Of a stretch of 64,000 nucleotides of DNA, positions 36,501-47,720 are shown one piece after another. A program made the translations under genes and the position numbers. Positions within the stretch are counted from its first letter, which is position 1; each line of letters begins with the position of its first letter. The stretch is from Channallabes apus (Eukaryota; Chordata; Actinopteri; Siluriformes; Clariidae), in contig CM060118.1 of assembly GCA_030522415.1 (NCBI GenBank), forward strand, positions 25,059,151 through 25,123,150, given 5' to 3'. The notes under the pieces were generated by a model that was given only the letters and a program-made list of their open reading frames with translations, was not told the DNA's origin and did not search any database.

Positions 36501-39500
36501 TAAGCCTTATAACAAATCGATTCTTTTCACTGATATTCACCGGTAAGTCAATCCAAAATGCAATCAACTGATTAGAGTCTCCATGACAAAACGCTTTATT
36601 GTGTTATTGTGTGCTGTTGCTGCGATGGTTTAAAGGTCAAAGCTTGCCAAAAGTTGTACATTAACATATATGCAAAGAGGTCAAGATGAAGAACTATCCC
36701 CTCTCTCTCTCTCTCTCCCTCTCTCTCCTTCACACGTACACACACCTCCTTTATTCTTTAAATGCCGATTCGTCCATTGACTCATAGACATGTCAAGGAA
36801 TATACTCCAACCCTAATACCCACTCAGATTACATTCCACTCACTTCTCAGATAAAACAGGCCTTCTACCACTGCATCCTGTTTCTGTCTGATATGGTGTC
36901 AACTATGCAAACATAACACATTTACTGAGAGGTGATTTCAATCATAAATCATTAACCAATGAATCAATAATTTATTGAGGAATAAGTTAACTAAATTAGT
37001 CTTTAGTCAAACCTTAACATTTCAGTGTATAACATAACCTTAAGCAAAACTTTGTTGCCAGCTCAAGCTGTTGTAAATACATGACCAAAAGTTGCCAGAT
37101 TTGTGCATTTTGAAAATCCCATTCCAGATTTACTTTAAATAGGCAAAGACTGGGCAGGCATATCCTTTCTCACCATTTGGTTTATCCGAAGTTGACCATA
37201 TACCATAGTATTTGGGTAGGTGTTGTTGTAAGCCCAGTAGGTGTGGATCTGTACAGTCTCGAGCAAACACCTAGAAAAAGACATTTAGGTGAGGGTTAAC
37301 AAAAAGTAATAGTATGAGTCACAGTGGTTCAAGTTAGTAAATTCCTTCAGTATAGCATATCTGCTACGTAGTTGCAACACATAAACCGTTTTTAATTTTT
37401 CAAGAACAAGGCTGTTTTCACAATTTAGATTGTCAACTACATTGTGCACAAAATACAATATATGAAGTTTATAGAATATCTACATCTTTTTCATCCTTGT
37501 TTCTTCCTGGACATGTTCGTACATTCCATGTCCATTGATAAGTACACTGTTTGGCCAAAAAAAAGGCACATACTGCATTGTGCATGCAAGATTTATTTCA
37601 ATTACAGCACATCATCGTCTATCATTGCAAAAAATCCAACTAGATAAATGTGGAATTAATTAATACTGTATTGTTGGGCCAACGTCTTACAGTGGTATTT
37701 GTTGAGACAACAAGTAACATTGAGTTTTTGAAAACTTTGGAGACACAGACTGAATAAACTACAAAAATCAAGTTGAGCCAGCAATTTACCTTCCCTGAAA
37801 TCATGTGATTTATAAGACCTAGGACTTATACTATCCTATCCTGGACTGACGCTATCAAACTGCACTAAAGAGGTGAAGATGGCCATTTTGTAGACTCTCT
37901 ATTCTGGGTAAATATTTTATGTTTATTGTTTTTAATAAAATATGTTTTAGTTAGCTTACATGTTTTTTATATAGTTAGCGTTTTATATGTGAGGCTGGTG
38001 TGTTTCTGCTTATCGTTATACTGAGGCAGCCTGACATTACTGAGGTAAACTTAGCTAATGTTAAGCTTCATGTTACCACACTGGACAGGAGCTAGCGAGA
38101 TAAGCTAAAACACATGTCTGCGTAAGCACTTATCTGACGAACATTCGAGGAAAAAACTAAGTGTTTAACAGTTGAAGAATAGAGGCGCTTCAGTACTTGG
38201 TAAGTTAAGAGATATGAAAATGTCTGTTAGTTTGGCTTCAGAGTCGCTAATGCTCATCTAATGCTCACCAGATTAATTTAAAACATCACTCCAAATATAT
38301 AATTTCTTTTGAGAATGACTAAATAAAACTCTTAAAAATATAAAACTTTTTTGAATATGAAACAAAGCATAGCCTTAACACATCTTTAGAATTCCAGATA
38401 CAGTTTTTTACACACTCGGTGGTATATAGCCTTATTAATATATTTTATTTTTATTATAATTATATATTTTGTGAAATTATACTGTCTTTACAAGAATTCT
38501 GTTGTTCTGTTGAACCAGAGCTCTGCTGTGGAGGATTGGGACAGAGAAGTGACGGTTGGCCTTTTGGAGCTACTGGAGGAGAATGAACAAGGTGTTGAGG
38601 TTGTAGAATCCTACAAGGGCCAGGGTGACTATGCAGCAACTTTAGAGCACAGACCTCACCAAACATCATTCCTAAACATTGAATTCCAAAAGGACTGGAT
38701 GTACAACTATGAAGCCATCCAATGGTTTCTATTGGATTTGGAGAGACAGGGTCCCCTCAGATTCACATTTTGAGAAACATTACTCTTGTTGCCATAGAGA
38801 CTCTTTTTTTTGTGTGTCTGACACATTGAAATAATGCATTCGAAATCTTTGCTAGTTTTTTTAAAATGGTTATTTTATAATATAAAAGAATCATTAAGAG
38901 AGTGATAAACATCTGGTGTATTTTACTGACCTTTAAGCAAAATACTGTAGAACATGTATTCTCCTGTTTTATGCAGATCGCTGTTTTAACTTTGACTAAG
39001 TAATGTTTGTGTGGTTTAATTGTTAGGGTATTGTTTTGTAAAACAAACAATCATTTACACCAACTACATCAGTGGATAAAGCGGTATAGAAGATGAATGA
39101 ATGAACTTCACAGAGTGTTTAAATTATTCATTCATTCATACCGCTTTATCCTGTGTTAGGGTCACGGGGACCTGGAGCCTATCCCAGGAGACTCGGGGCA
39201 CGAGGCAGGGTACACCCTGGACAGCGTGCCAATCCATCGCAGAGCACAAACACACACTCATTCACACACTCATTCACACACTATGGTCAATTTGGGAATG
39301 CCAATTAGCCTAATCTGCATGTCTTTGGACGGTGGGAGGAAACCGGAGTACCCGGAGGAAACCCACCAAGCACGGGGAGAACATGCAAACTCCATGCACA
39401 CAGAGACGGGAATCGAGCCTGGCCGGGAATCAAACCCGGACCCTGGAGGTGCAAGGTGACAGTGCTAACCACTACACCACCGTACATGTTTAAATTATCT

Positions 39501-40583
39501 CATTCATATTACCCGACCACATTACTTCCACACAGTTCACTGTTGAGCACCAAACTTCTAAGTTTTGATAATGTGTTGAACTGGGTTCCAATAAAAAAAA
39601 ATACAGCCCATGAATTTGACCCTTTTAAAATGGCAATCTTTTTTGACCAGGCAATGTATATTTATTCTAAATATTTTCTTTAAAATATCATGTTTTACCT
39701 ACTATTGGAAAGTATGTTATAAGATCACACAGACATTATCTACATTATGTTTCATTTAGCTTTTTTTTATAGCTAAAATCACTAAAGTTAAGAACACTTT
39801 TTTTTATTATTTATTAATTTTAACATTCTAAACATTAATGAAAATAAAGTTTTTTGTAATTTCTCATTAAACTGTAACATACTGTAACATTAAACATAAA
39901 TCTGTTTAAACAATGTCTGCAAATGTTCTGCCAAATGTTATCAACAAAGCTCCATTCTGTAGCTCAAAAATTATGACCCACTGACAAATTATGGTACATG
40001 GTGTAATTTTCTCTGTATTTTAAACACACTTGTGCTAAGCTTTTGTTTTTCAAAATATGGTGCCCTTCTTGTAGGTCATTCCAACAGGCCTTGTACCTCC
40101 TCAGCTACTGACACTTGTTTGAGACATCAGATTTTTAAAAATGTGTTGTTAAGCTAGTTTTTGAAAGTACACCAATATGAATAATGCATGTTATAACATA
40201 TGTAGGCTAATAAAACCAAGACACCCTAAAGTAAAAACAAATAGTTGCCATAGTTGTCAGTTTGGGAGTAAGACAGTATTCAAGCTTATGAAGCATAGGA
40301 TGTGCACAATGTTTGTGCGATAATATGCTTTCCCTTAATAGGTAAAATATGATACTTTTATAGAAAATATTTAGAATAAATTATGAAAATAGAAGCTACA
40401 TGTACTATACCCCAAATTATAGAATGATTTGTGTGAGTTACATAGGATTTGGTAAATTGCAATGTCAAGTTTTGAGTGTTCGATTATACCTGTGTGTAGA
40501 AAGTCATCTCACATGGGCCTCTGGGAGGAGGCTGCACCTGTTTGAGTACAGTGCCATCAAAGTGTTTAAGGATACCTGAGCAA

Positions 40584-40629
<46 letters not shown>

Positions 40630-43600
40630 TCAGGAAAAAATTAACAATTATGAAAACTGAGTTGATCATAATGTAAAACTGTAACTAATTACATAATTAT
40701 TATTATTATTATTTATTTATTTTGTCAGATAATTAAATAAAACATGAATTCATTGAAAAGAGAATTTAAATATAGCCTACATAACTGGATATACAATATA
40801 TGGGTCATTTATTTCCTGTATTTTCTGTATCGCTACTGTTTTCTCTCTCTCTCTCTCTTTCTCTATAGACTCCTAAACAAAATCTTAAGACCAGGGGAAA
40901 ATATTAACTGGTGATTCGTAACCAGGTTGTAAGTACTTCTTCAAAATGCCAAAAGAAGAAACAAGAGCAAAAGACAAAAAATAGAGAGTACGCAATTTAT
41001 GTAAAACTGCATTTAAACTCAAGCTTGGTCATCAGCTGATCAAAAGTTTAAGACCATAGCCTTTAAAAGTTAAAATTTGTGCAAAAATATGTCATTGTCC
41101 TCCAGACATTCACACTGTCATAATCTCTTGCTAAGCTGCACAAGCAAGGGCTCTCCCAACGCACCATTAGAGCCGAGGTTTGACGCAGTAAGAGAGTCAT
41201 TTTAAATTTCTTAAAAGATCCTGAGAGTTATGGGCCAAAAAAAAAAAAAAAAGTGGTAGACCCAAAAATATTTCACCTGCACTGAGCCGGAGGATCCGAT
41301 GGGCTGTTCGTTAAGACACAAGCCGATCCTCGACTCAGATTAAGGCCCTTACTGATGCCGACTGCAGCCAGATAACCATAAGACGTCGTCTGCGAGAGAA
41401 TAGGGCTTAAAGAACAAAGTCTTCGAAAGCCACGTCACAAACTTGCCCATTTTTTATTTGCAAGGGAGCACCAAACATAGGATATTGAAAGATGGAAGAA
41501 AGTTTTATTCTTAGATGAGAAAAAAAATTAATCTGGAGGGTCCCGATGGCTTCCAACGATACTGGCAGGACAAGGAGATCCCACTGGAGATATATTCTAC
41601 ACGGCACAGTGGAGGAGGCTTCAGCATGATCTGGTGTGTTTTTTCCTTCAATTGGAAAATGGAGCTTCAGCTTGGGTAGGGGCATAAAACGGCTGAGAGC
41701 CCTCGTCTGTGGGGTAATGACTGTCTTTCAACAGGGCAATGCTGCTGTTCACAACATTCGCCTGACGAAGGACTTCATCCAGGACAATAACATTGCACTT
41801 CTGGACCATGTGCGTGTTCCCCTGATTTAAATCTCCTTGAGAATATTTGGGGACGGATGGCAAGGGAAAGTTACAAAAACGGACGTCAGTTCCAGACTGT
41901 TGATGACCTTTGTGAAGCCATCTTCACCACATGGAGCAACGTTCACACCAGCCTCCTGGAAACAGTTGCATCAAGCATGCCGAAAGGAGGGTTTGAACTT
42001 ATCAGCAAGAACGGTGGCGCTACTCACTACTGAGTCCTTTTTTGACACTTTTATTTCTGTTGTGGGTATTTTTGGGCTGTGGTTTTAAACTTTTGATCAG
42101 CTGATGAACAACCTGTAGCCAATTAGTTTTTTTGTCTCTTGCTCCTTTTTCTTCTTTTGACATTTGGAAGCAGTTCTTTCAACCTGGTTATGATCCACCA
42201 GCACGAAAAGCGAATATGTGGAATGTATCCCCCAGTCATAAGATTTTGTTCAGAGTGTACAGTATATATATTAAACAGCTTAGCTAGCATGGTATACCCT
42301 GGAACATACAGACCTAAGGTGGGAATTGAACCCACAACCACAAAATAAATTTTGATGTAATTATTGTGCTGCTCGTTTGTTGTTACACTATCCGTCTACA
42401 TAATCTCTGTTTTTACATATGCAGAAAATAAAACACAATTAACATAAATAAAGTTGTGTCATCAGAGCTACCAGCTAAATTTATTATTTAAGGGAGCAAA
42501 TTACAGCTCAGTCATTCTTGAGAACTGGGACAAAACATGTTTTTAATTAAAAAAGAAATAATAAATAAAAAAGATTATTATATTTTTCTAAAATGTATAT
42601 ATTGTAGAACAGTGAGGTGTGGATTATCAAAAAACATTTATGTACAAAGGACAACCATTTTAGTGCATTACGGGATTTTTGTCAACAGAAATTAAAAGAT
42701 GCATTTAAATTATATTTATTTTATTGTATAGGTTTTGTCTAATAATCAATTGTTCTTTCTAACTGTTATATAATTATTTCAAAATTCAATGCAGAACCTT
42801 TTATTAGGATAACCATAAAACTGGCTTCCTCCAAGTTAATACAAAAGGAAACATTGCTTTATACCTAAAAACTGTAAAGTTATTAATATAATCTCTTAAT
42901 GTTAGAAAATTGTATATTTCATTACACTATTGTGGTAACAATTTATTTAAAAAATTAATACATAAACACCAAATATTCATTGACACACATCAGATGGTGA
43001 TTTTGTTTGTTTGTTTGGACATCAGACAGCGGGTGGTGCATGGCTGGTGAGTGGAGGTGTTTGCACAGGTATTCACATTGGATTATCACCTTTTATGTCA
43101 TGCTGTGGGCATGTCACAGGCAATTATCTATCATAATATGGGTGTGTCATAGGTGAGTCAGTAATTATTGACTGTAATGGTAGGCAGCATCATCATCAAC
43201 GTGATGAACCTGTGAGCATGTCACAGGCATTCCTTAATGAATGTTAAGTAGTACAGCGTCGTTTGAAATGAAAATGGGGACACCAGGCCGACCTTAAAGC
43301 TACCAACCCCCGGATCAGACTGCAGAGTGTCTGCAGCGACAGGCACACACATCAGGCAGAAATAAGTGCGGCGGAAGCATTGGAGCAGCATGAGGTGTGG
43401 CATCGAGGTGACTGTTGTAAGAATACGAGATGGTTGTGATCAGTAAACATCACTATGGGTTCAGAACTAGATCCAATATACACCTCAGAATGCTGAAGCA
43501 CAAGTAAGAGGGGAAGAGCTTCCTTCTCAATGGTACTATAGTTAAGCTAGCAACGATTAAGTTTACGGGAGAGGAAACTCACAGGGTGATCAATACCATG

Positions 43601-46425
43601 AGCATCTTCTTGGGTGAGTACTGCACCTACCCCGGTACCACTGGCATCTACCTCAAGTTGGAAGGGTATGCTAAAATCAGTCGCAGAAAGAACAGGTGCA
43701 CTTTGTGCAATAGCTTCACAGAATTAAATGCATCTTGACAAGTAGCAGACCACACAGAAGGAAGTACCACATCTGAAAAGTTTCTACAGAAACTTCGTTA
43801 ATATCCAGCCATACCTAAGAAACATCAGAGTTCTCGTTTTGTCCTAGGGGCTGAAAATGCCTCAATTGCCTGCACTTTAGCATCCAGCGGGCGAACCATG
43901 CCTTGTCCCACCTGCTTACCTAAATAGGTAACACTAGCATGAGCGAATTCACACTTTTCAAGGTTCAGAGTCAACACAATCTTTCATCCTGGGAAGAGGA
44001 AATGAATCAGCCTTGGTAACAGAGTTAACTTTACGATAATCTGTGCAGAATCGATAATTATTAGCATATTTTGGAAGCAAAAGACAGGGAGAGCACCATG
44101 GACTACAACTGGGAATGGCTAACTGATTTCTTAGCAAATAATCAGTCTCCTGCTTCATTATAGCACGTTTGGTCGGCTTAACTCGGTAGGCATTTTGTTT
44201 AATAGGTCGGTGTTTGCCTACATCCATGTCATGTTCAATGACGGTTGTGCGCGAGAGTGTGCCTGAAAAGAGTGTGGGGATTCCTCATGAGCCTAATGAT
44301 GTCTTCCTGGGCGGAAGCTAGTTTACTTAGCCAGACAGAGTTTGACAAACTCGCAAAAGAAACAGATGCTCTACCCAACTTGAATTCGAAAATATTCAAA
44401 CCATCGAATTCTGGGGAATATTCAGGTGTAATGCCTGTGGAGATAACCGCAACAGGGGTGACTGGGGAAATCTCCTAAGTATTTCGTGAGAGAAACTGGT
44501 TGCCATATTAGTGACAAACACACACACTTCCTATAGCCCAAAAAAAAACAACCCAGCAGATAAACAACAAAACAATGGACGGGCCCCCAATTCTGCTACA
44601 TCCCGGTCTAGGGTCAGGCCGCAACAGACAATATAAAAAAAAAAAATTAGGAAAGGTTGAAATAAATAGGGGGGGTGAGATCAACTGCAGTTTAATTCTA
44701 TGTACAAGTATTTACAAAGATGGTAATATCTTCCGGAGCCGACAATGCCAAAATAATAAACCAAACCCACTAACTAGAGTCACGACAGTCTACCTAATCT
44801 AACAACAAAAACATACCAAAATACATCGAGTCTTACCTAACTTCCTGACTAGCATAACCAGGAGAAAAGGGGGGGAAGAACAAAAAGGGTGTCGACTCCC
44901 TTCTTACCACTATATACAAGATGACATTTACAAAGTATACAAATTTATGTACAAAGGACAATAGCGAAAATCGAGGTCCAAAGGGAAGCAAAAGTCGATA
45001 CACAATAAGTCCAAAATACATAAGCAAAACACCATAACAAGCCAAGCAGTTGTCTCTCGAGCAGCAGACAGGATGGCGTTTAAATACAGCTGCACAAAGT
45101 GCAAGTCCAATGGAGATACAGGAGGCAGGAGTAAGGCACACATCACCGACTGATCCTGCAATCAGCACCTCCACGGTAGAGGCCAATTAAACCTGTTTTA
45201 CAAGCAGAGAGAGGGAAACACACCGAAGAGAGCAGACAACACAAAGAATAATCTAAAAAATATATATATATACAGTATGTATATAATACGTCAGGGACGT
45301 AACACCACACACTCTATCTGCAGGTAATGGTAGCTCACAGACATCAGGATCTGCATGCTGGCAGAGCCACGGATAAACCTTGTGTATGCAGGCGGAGCCA
45401 TGAGTAACATTTAGTACGTTATAAGAGAAGAGATCTTAGGATATCAAAGGTTTTACAGATACTATTACATTTTTTGATTACATTTAAGCAGCGTTTAACA
45501 CTTTTCACATCTTTACATGTATAATGTAAACATGTTTTAGCATAGAACTCCTCAAATCCAACTTTCATATTTTTAAGAACACTGAATTGTGATTTAGGCA
45601 GCACGGTTGCTTAGTGTTTAGCACAGTCACCTTGCACCTCCAGGGTCTGATTGGTGGGTTTCATCTGGGTACTCCGGTTTCCTCCAATGATCCAAAGAAT
45701 GCAGACTAGTCTAACTGCTGTTCCCAAATTGCCTATAGTAGGTGAATGTGTTTGTGTATGTGCACATTTACATTTAAAGAAATTAATCATGCTTTAAACA
45801 AATCACTAAATTAATTTTAAAAGGAAATTAACAAAAACTAATATTTTGCTGAAGAAAATGTAAAAAGTATTTTAAGAAGTTAAATCAAATCTACCTTGGG
45901 TGTATTTCTCAAATACGTCACCCAAAAAGTTACCATTGTCGGATGAATTATCTGACGGTGTTGACAAAAATCCCATGTTATTCTAGATAACTTATGAAAT
46001 ATATGTGGGAGCCAATTTTTACACCATTTGCTAGATGCATATTTAATGTGCTTGAAATTCAGAAATTTTACAAAAAATATCCCCAAATGTAATATAATGT
46101 AAGACATACAGTGTTTGACACTGCTGTGGTCACAACCACAACATGTAATGTCAAACCTTAAAAATATAAAAAAAAATATCAAACTTACAAGAACCTAAGC
46201 AGTTGAACAGGTTATAGAATAAACTCAGAGTCATGAAGGGGTCCTTGTAGTTTTGGTTGACCATAAGATTGCCTGGCTGTATTTACATTTAACACATTTC
46301 TGACGGTGTTGACAGAAACTCATGATACAAATTCAGCAACTTAAACACTAGAGTTAGAAAAAGTAATGAATTAATTAACGTTAATTAATTAACATGGTCG
46401 TATTTTACTTATCACGTAATAAGTG

Positions 46426-46456
<31 letters not shown>

Positions 46457-47107
46457 TAATAAGTTGTATCTTTTTGAAAATGTGAACCTTTGTTCTGGAC
46501 AAGGACTTTTTCAGCTCTAGTGGGGACACTATCGAAAATCATTTTAAGTAGGATTTAACGATTTTGTTATGTTGAGTTGATTCAGCTTATAAAATGTATC
46601 ATATTAAAATTTAGAATAATTTGTCCCAGTTCTCAAGAATGGTATCGTACACACACACACACACTTAATTCAGATGTACAGTAATAACTGTGCTTCTCAT
46701 TTACTTACATAAATAATCTCTGTATTACAGACCCACAAAATAAAACACAATGAACCGTTATCAGCTGTTCACACAATAAGCCTCCTCAACTTTAATTATT
46801 TAAATTAAGGGAGCGCGTTAGAGCTGTGAAAATGGGTCTTGGTGAAAGCTTTAACTGTAAAGTAGTTACTAAACAAAAAATAGTAGATTGCGATTTGTGC
46901 TGAATAACTAAACAACAATGGAAGAGATTAGTGGGATAACTGACCGACGTTGTGGACGCCGTACTTGTGTCCAGCCACCTGATGTGTGAGCGGCACTGGA
47001 GACCGCGCGCGCTCCGCTTTCCCGCTCTCCCACTCCGCTGCGTGTTCATGGTGCCGTCCATCATCAGCGCAGACACACGACTCAAGTTCTAGATCCTCTG
47101 TAGCCAT
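31379..47107 (-). CDS. ipmk: inositol polyphosphate multikinase, complete, six exons
   Basis: IPMK phosphorylates inositol trisphosphate and tetrakisphosphate (and PIP2) in the nucleus and cytosol. Six coding exons join in frame with GT-AG borders: 47107-46945, 40575-40490, 37270-37174, 36227-36055, 32122-32041 and 31938-31379, giving 386 aa (human is about 416). The family signatures are present: [12 protein letters not shown] near the N-terminus, [15 protein letters not shown] in exon 2, LPKYYGIW in exon 3, the inositol-binding PCIMDVKIG with KSYDPFAS in exon 4, [11 protein letters not shown] in exon 5, and [10 protein letters not shown] and the metal-binding [11 protein letters not shown] in exon 6. 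I chose the ATG at 47107 because it gives MATE, as I recall human IPMK starting; an in-frame ATG lies seven codons upstream at 47128. The acidic and basic linker before MIDFAH is shorter than in human. Introns are loaded with transposons but all splice sites and frames look intact. Confidence 0.95.
33515..33596. repeat. (TG)n microsatellite
   Basis: About 40 uninterrupted TG units, on the left side of the truncated copy of the 17972-18749 element. Confidence 0.95.
33597..33872. mobile_element. right half of the TA-flanked element seen at 17972
   Basis: Shares TTTCAAAGGTAAAGTGCAGG-like, TGGTATACGAGTA-like and GCAATCCAAGGTTTAACTGTA-like stretches with 18360-18751. Left half replaced by the microsatellite. 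Confidence 0.65.
35075..35413 (-). repeat. tRNA-headed SINE, family 1, with 12-bp TSD
   Basis: On the minus strand: GGCGGCACGGTGGTGTAGTG (A-box-like) and GATTCCCGGCCAGGC (B-box-like) followed by CCCACAGTCCAAAGATATGC and a tail ending in the GGATAAAGCGG/ATAGAAGATGA class. Target duplications TGGCAAGTTCAT at 35063-35074 and 35414-35425. Resembles Mermaid-type fish SINEs; family name is a recollection. In ipmk intron 4. Confidence 0.88.
35518..35985 (+). repeat. tRNA-headed SINE, family 2
   Basis: Plus-strand copy starting GGCCTCCGAGTGGCACAGTG with B-box-like GGTTCGTTTCCCG at 35569-35581 and the tail GGGGAGAAAATCTGGG. In ipmk intron 4, only 70 bp from exon 4. Confidence 0.85.
37600..38835 (+). 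pseudogene. unidentified gene cassette, copy 2 (in ipmk intron 2)
   Basis: Same parts as copy 1 at 23745-24560 but on the plus strand: TTGTTGAGACAACAAGTAAC, AAATCAAGTTGAGCCAGCA, leader to TATTCTGG|GTAAAT (donor ~37909), intron with CTTATCGTTATACTGAGGCA, acceptor GTTGAACCAG at 38507-38516 and a coding exon to TGA at 38771-38773. The exon reads [18 protein letters not shown] and [20 protein letters not shown]. Positions 38641-38676 are the reverse complement of the matching segment in copy 1, replacing LGMIFGQVCAL by unrelated residues while leaving the frame open. The host strand of ipmk is opposite. Confidence 0.5.
39073..39105 (+). repeat. tail fragment of SINE family 1
   Basis: GTGGATAAAGCGGTATAGAA and following GATGAATGAATG match the 3' tail of the family, opposite in orientation to the adjacent full copy. 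Confidence 0.7.
39128..39486 (-). repeat. tRNA-headed SINE, family 1, with 12-bp TSD
   Basis: Target duplications TGTTTAAATTAT at 39116-39127 and 39487-39498. Head at the right (minus strand). In ipmk intron 2. Confidence 0.9.
40583..40625. repeat. (CA)n microsatellite next to ipmk exon 2
   Basis: About 21 CA units beginning a few bases upstream of the exon 2 acceptor, so read as (TG)n in place of much of the usual pyrimidine tract. Confidence 0.9.
40870..42205 (+). pseudogene. decayed Tc1-like element, family H
   Basis: Imperfect inverted ends: 40909-41050 (GGTGATTCGTAACCAGGTTG ... ATCAGCTGATCAAAAGTTTA) against 42083-42205 (AAACTTTTGATCAGCTGATG ... AACCTGGTTATGATCCACCA). Remnant transposase at 41280-42035: [31 protein letters not shown], later [17 protein letters not shown] (Glu-box region), [15 protein letters not shown] at the end. 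Many stops. In ipmk intron 1. Confidence 0.8.
42360..43250. other. no gene recognised (ipmk intron 1)
   Basis: AT-rich, with two spaced copies of GCATGTCACAGGCA near 43108 and 43214. Confidence 0.4.
43420..44227 (-). pseudogene. gypsy reverse transcriptase and RNase H fragments
   Basis: 44227-43958 is open: [53 protein letters not shown]. Then a gap where the YxDD box should be, and at about 43690-43430 RNase H pieces [63 protein letters not shown]. The catalytic reverse-transcriptase centre is deleted. Confidence 0.85.
44576..44589 (-). other. retroelement primer-binding site, tRNA-Pro type
   Basis: TGGGGGCCCGTCCA; matches the 3' end complement of tRNA-Pro (TGGGGGCTCGTCC) except one base. 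Confidence 0.65.
44594..45304 (-). repeat. gypsy LTR, 711 bp, TG...CA
   Basis: Starts TGTTACGTCCCTGACG and ends GATGTAGCA on the minus strand. Followed after GAAT by the primer-binding site. Confidence 0.7.
45598..45771 (+). repeat. SINE family 1 fragment
   Basis: Head at left: GGCAGCACGGTTGCTTAGTG, CACCTCCAGGGTCTGATT, then body; 3' half missing. In ipmk intron 1. Confidence 0.75.
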
Positions 47108-47720
47108 TGTGAGATCCGACTTTCTCATCACACCATTGCTATGCTATTAAACTCTGGACTTCATGCCCCACGCACCACACCTGGAAGTCGGCAGGAAGAC
47201 CTACAGTAGTTTGGCCGAAGTCCCACTGAAGATTTACAGCCTCACAGACTCTTTAACTCTCAATCCCACTTCCTCATGAAAGCAATGCAGCCATTCAACA
47301 GCTGTCTTGTGCACTAAAATCCCTCGTCAGTTTAAGGTGAACACCTTACCTTCAGTCCACCTGTACCACTCACACTTCAGCATACTGACTCTGCACATAC
47401 TCGCTGCTGGTTCGAGTTTCGGTCCGGTTTCGATTATCGTTCACTAATTTGCCTACCCGACTAGTGGTTATTCAAAGCTAGGAACAACTCGTCAAGCAAG
47501 CGTTTCCACATGTTAAATGCATAAAGTCGCTAAATGTTGGCAAAGTTTAAACAGTCTTGAATCTGATTAGACAGAAGGCGTTGACTTTTTCTACACCACC
47601 ACAATGCCGACTGTTAAATGATTTACAGTTGTTTTACTTAGATCATTCACGGAGCCTGTATATTTTGAAAAGGTGTGATTTTTGTTCTTTTGTTATTTAT
47701 GTTTTCTTGTGCACACACAT

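Larger units (their letters stand above)
43260..45304 (-). mobile_element. Ty3/gypsy relic with 5' LTR in ipmk intron 1
   Basis: Minus strand order: LTR 45304-44594, primer-binding site 44589-44576, short leader, then reverse transcriptase and RNase H pieces down to about 43260. Gag and protease are missing, and no 3' LTR was found, so most of the element is deleted. Confidence 0.8.

Noticed and set aside
44833..45186. Minus-strand 117-aa hydrophobic open frame
   Set aside because: Lies inside the gypsy LTR; no support as a gene.
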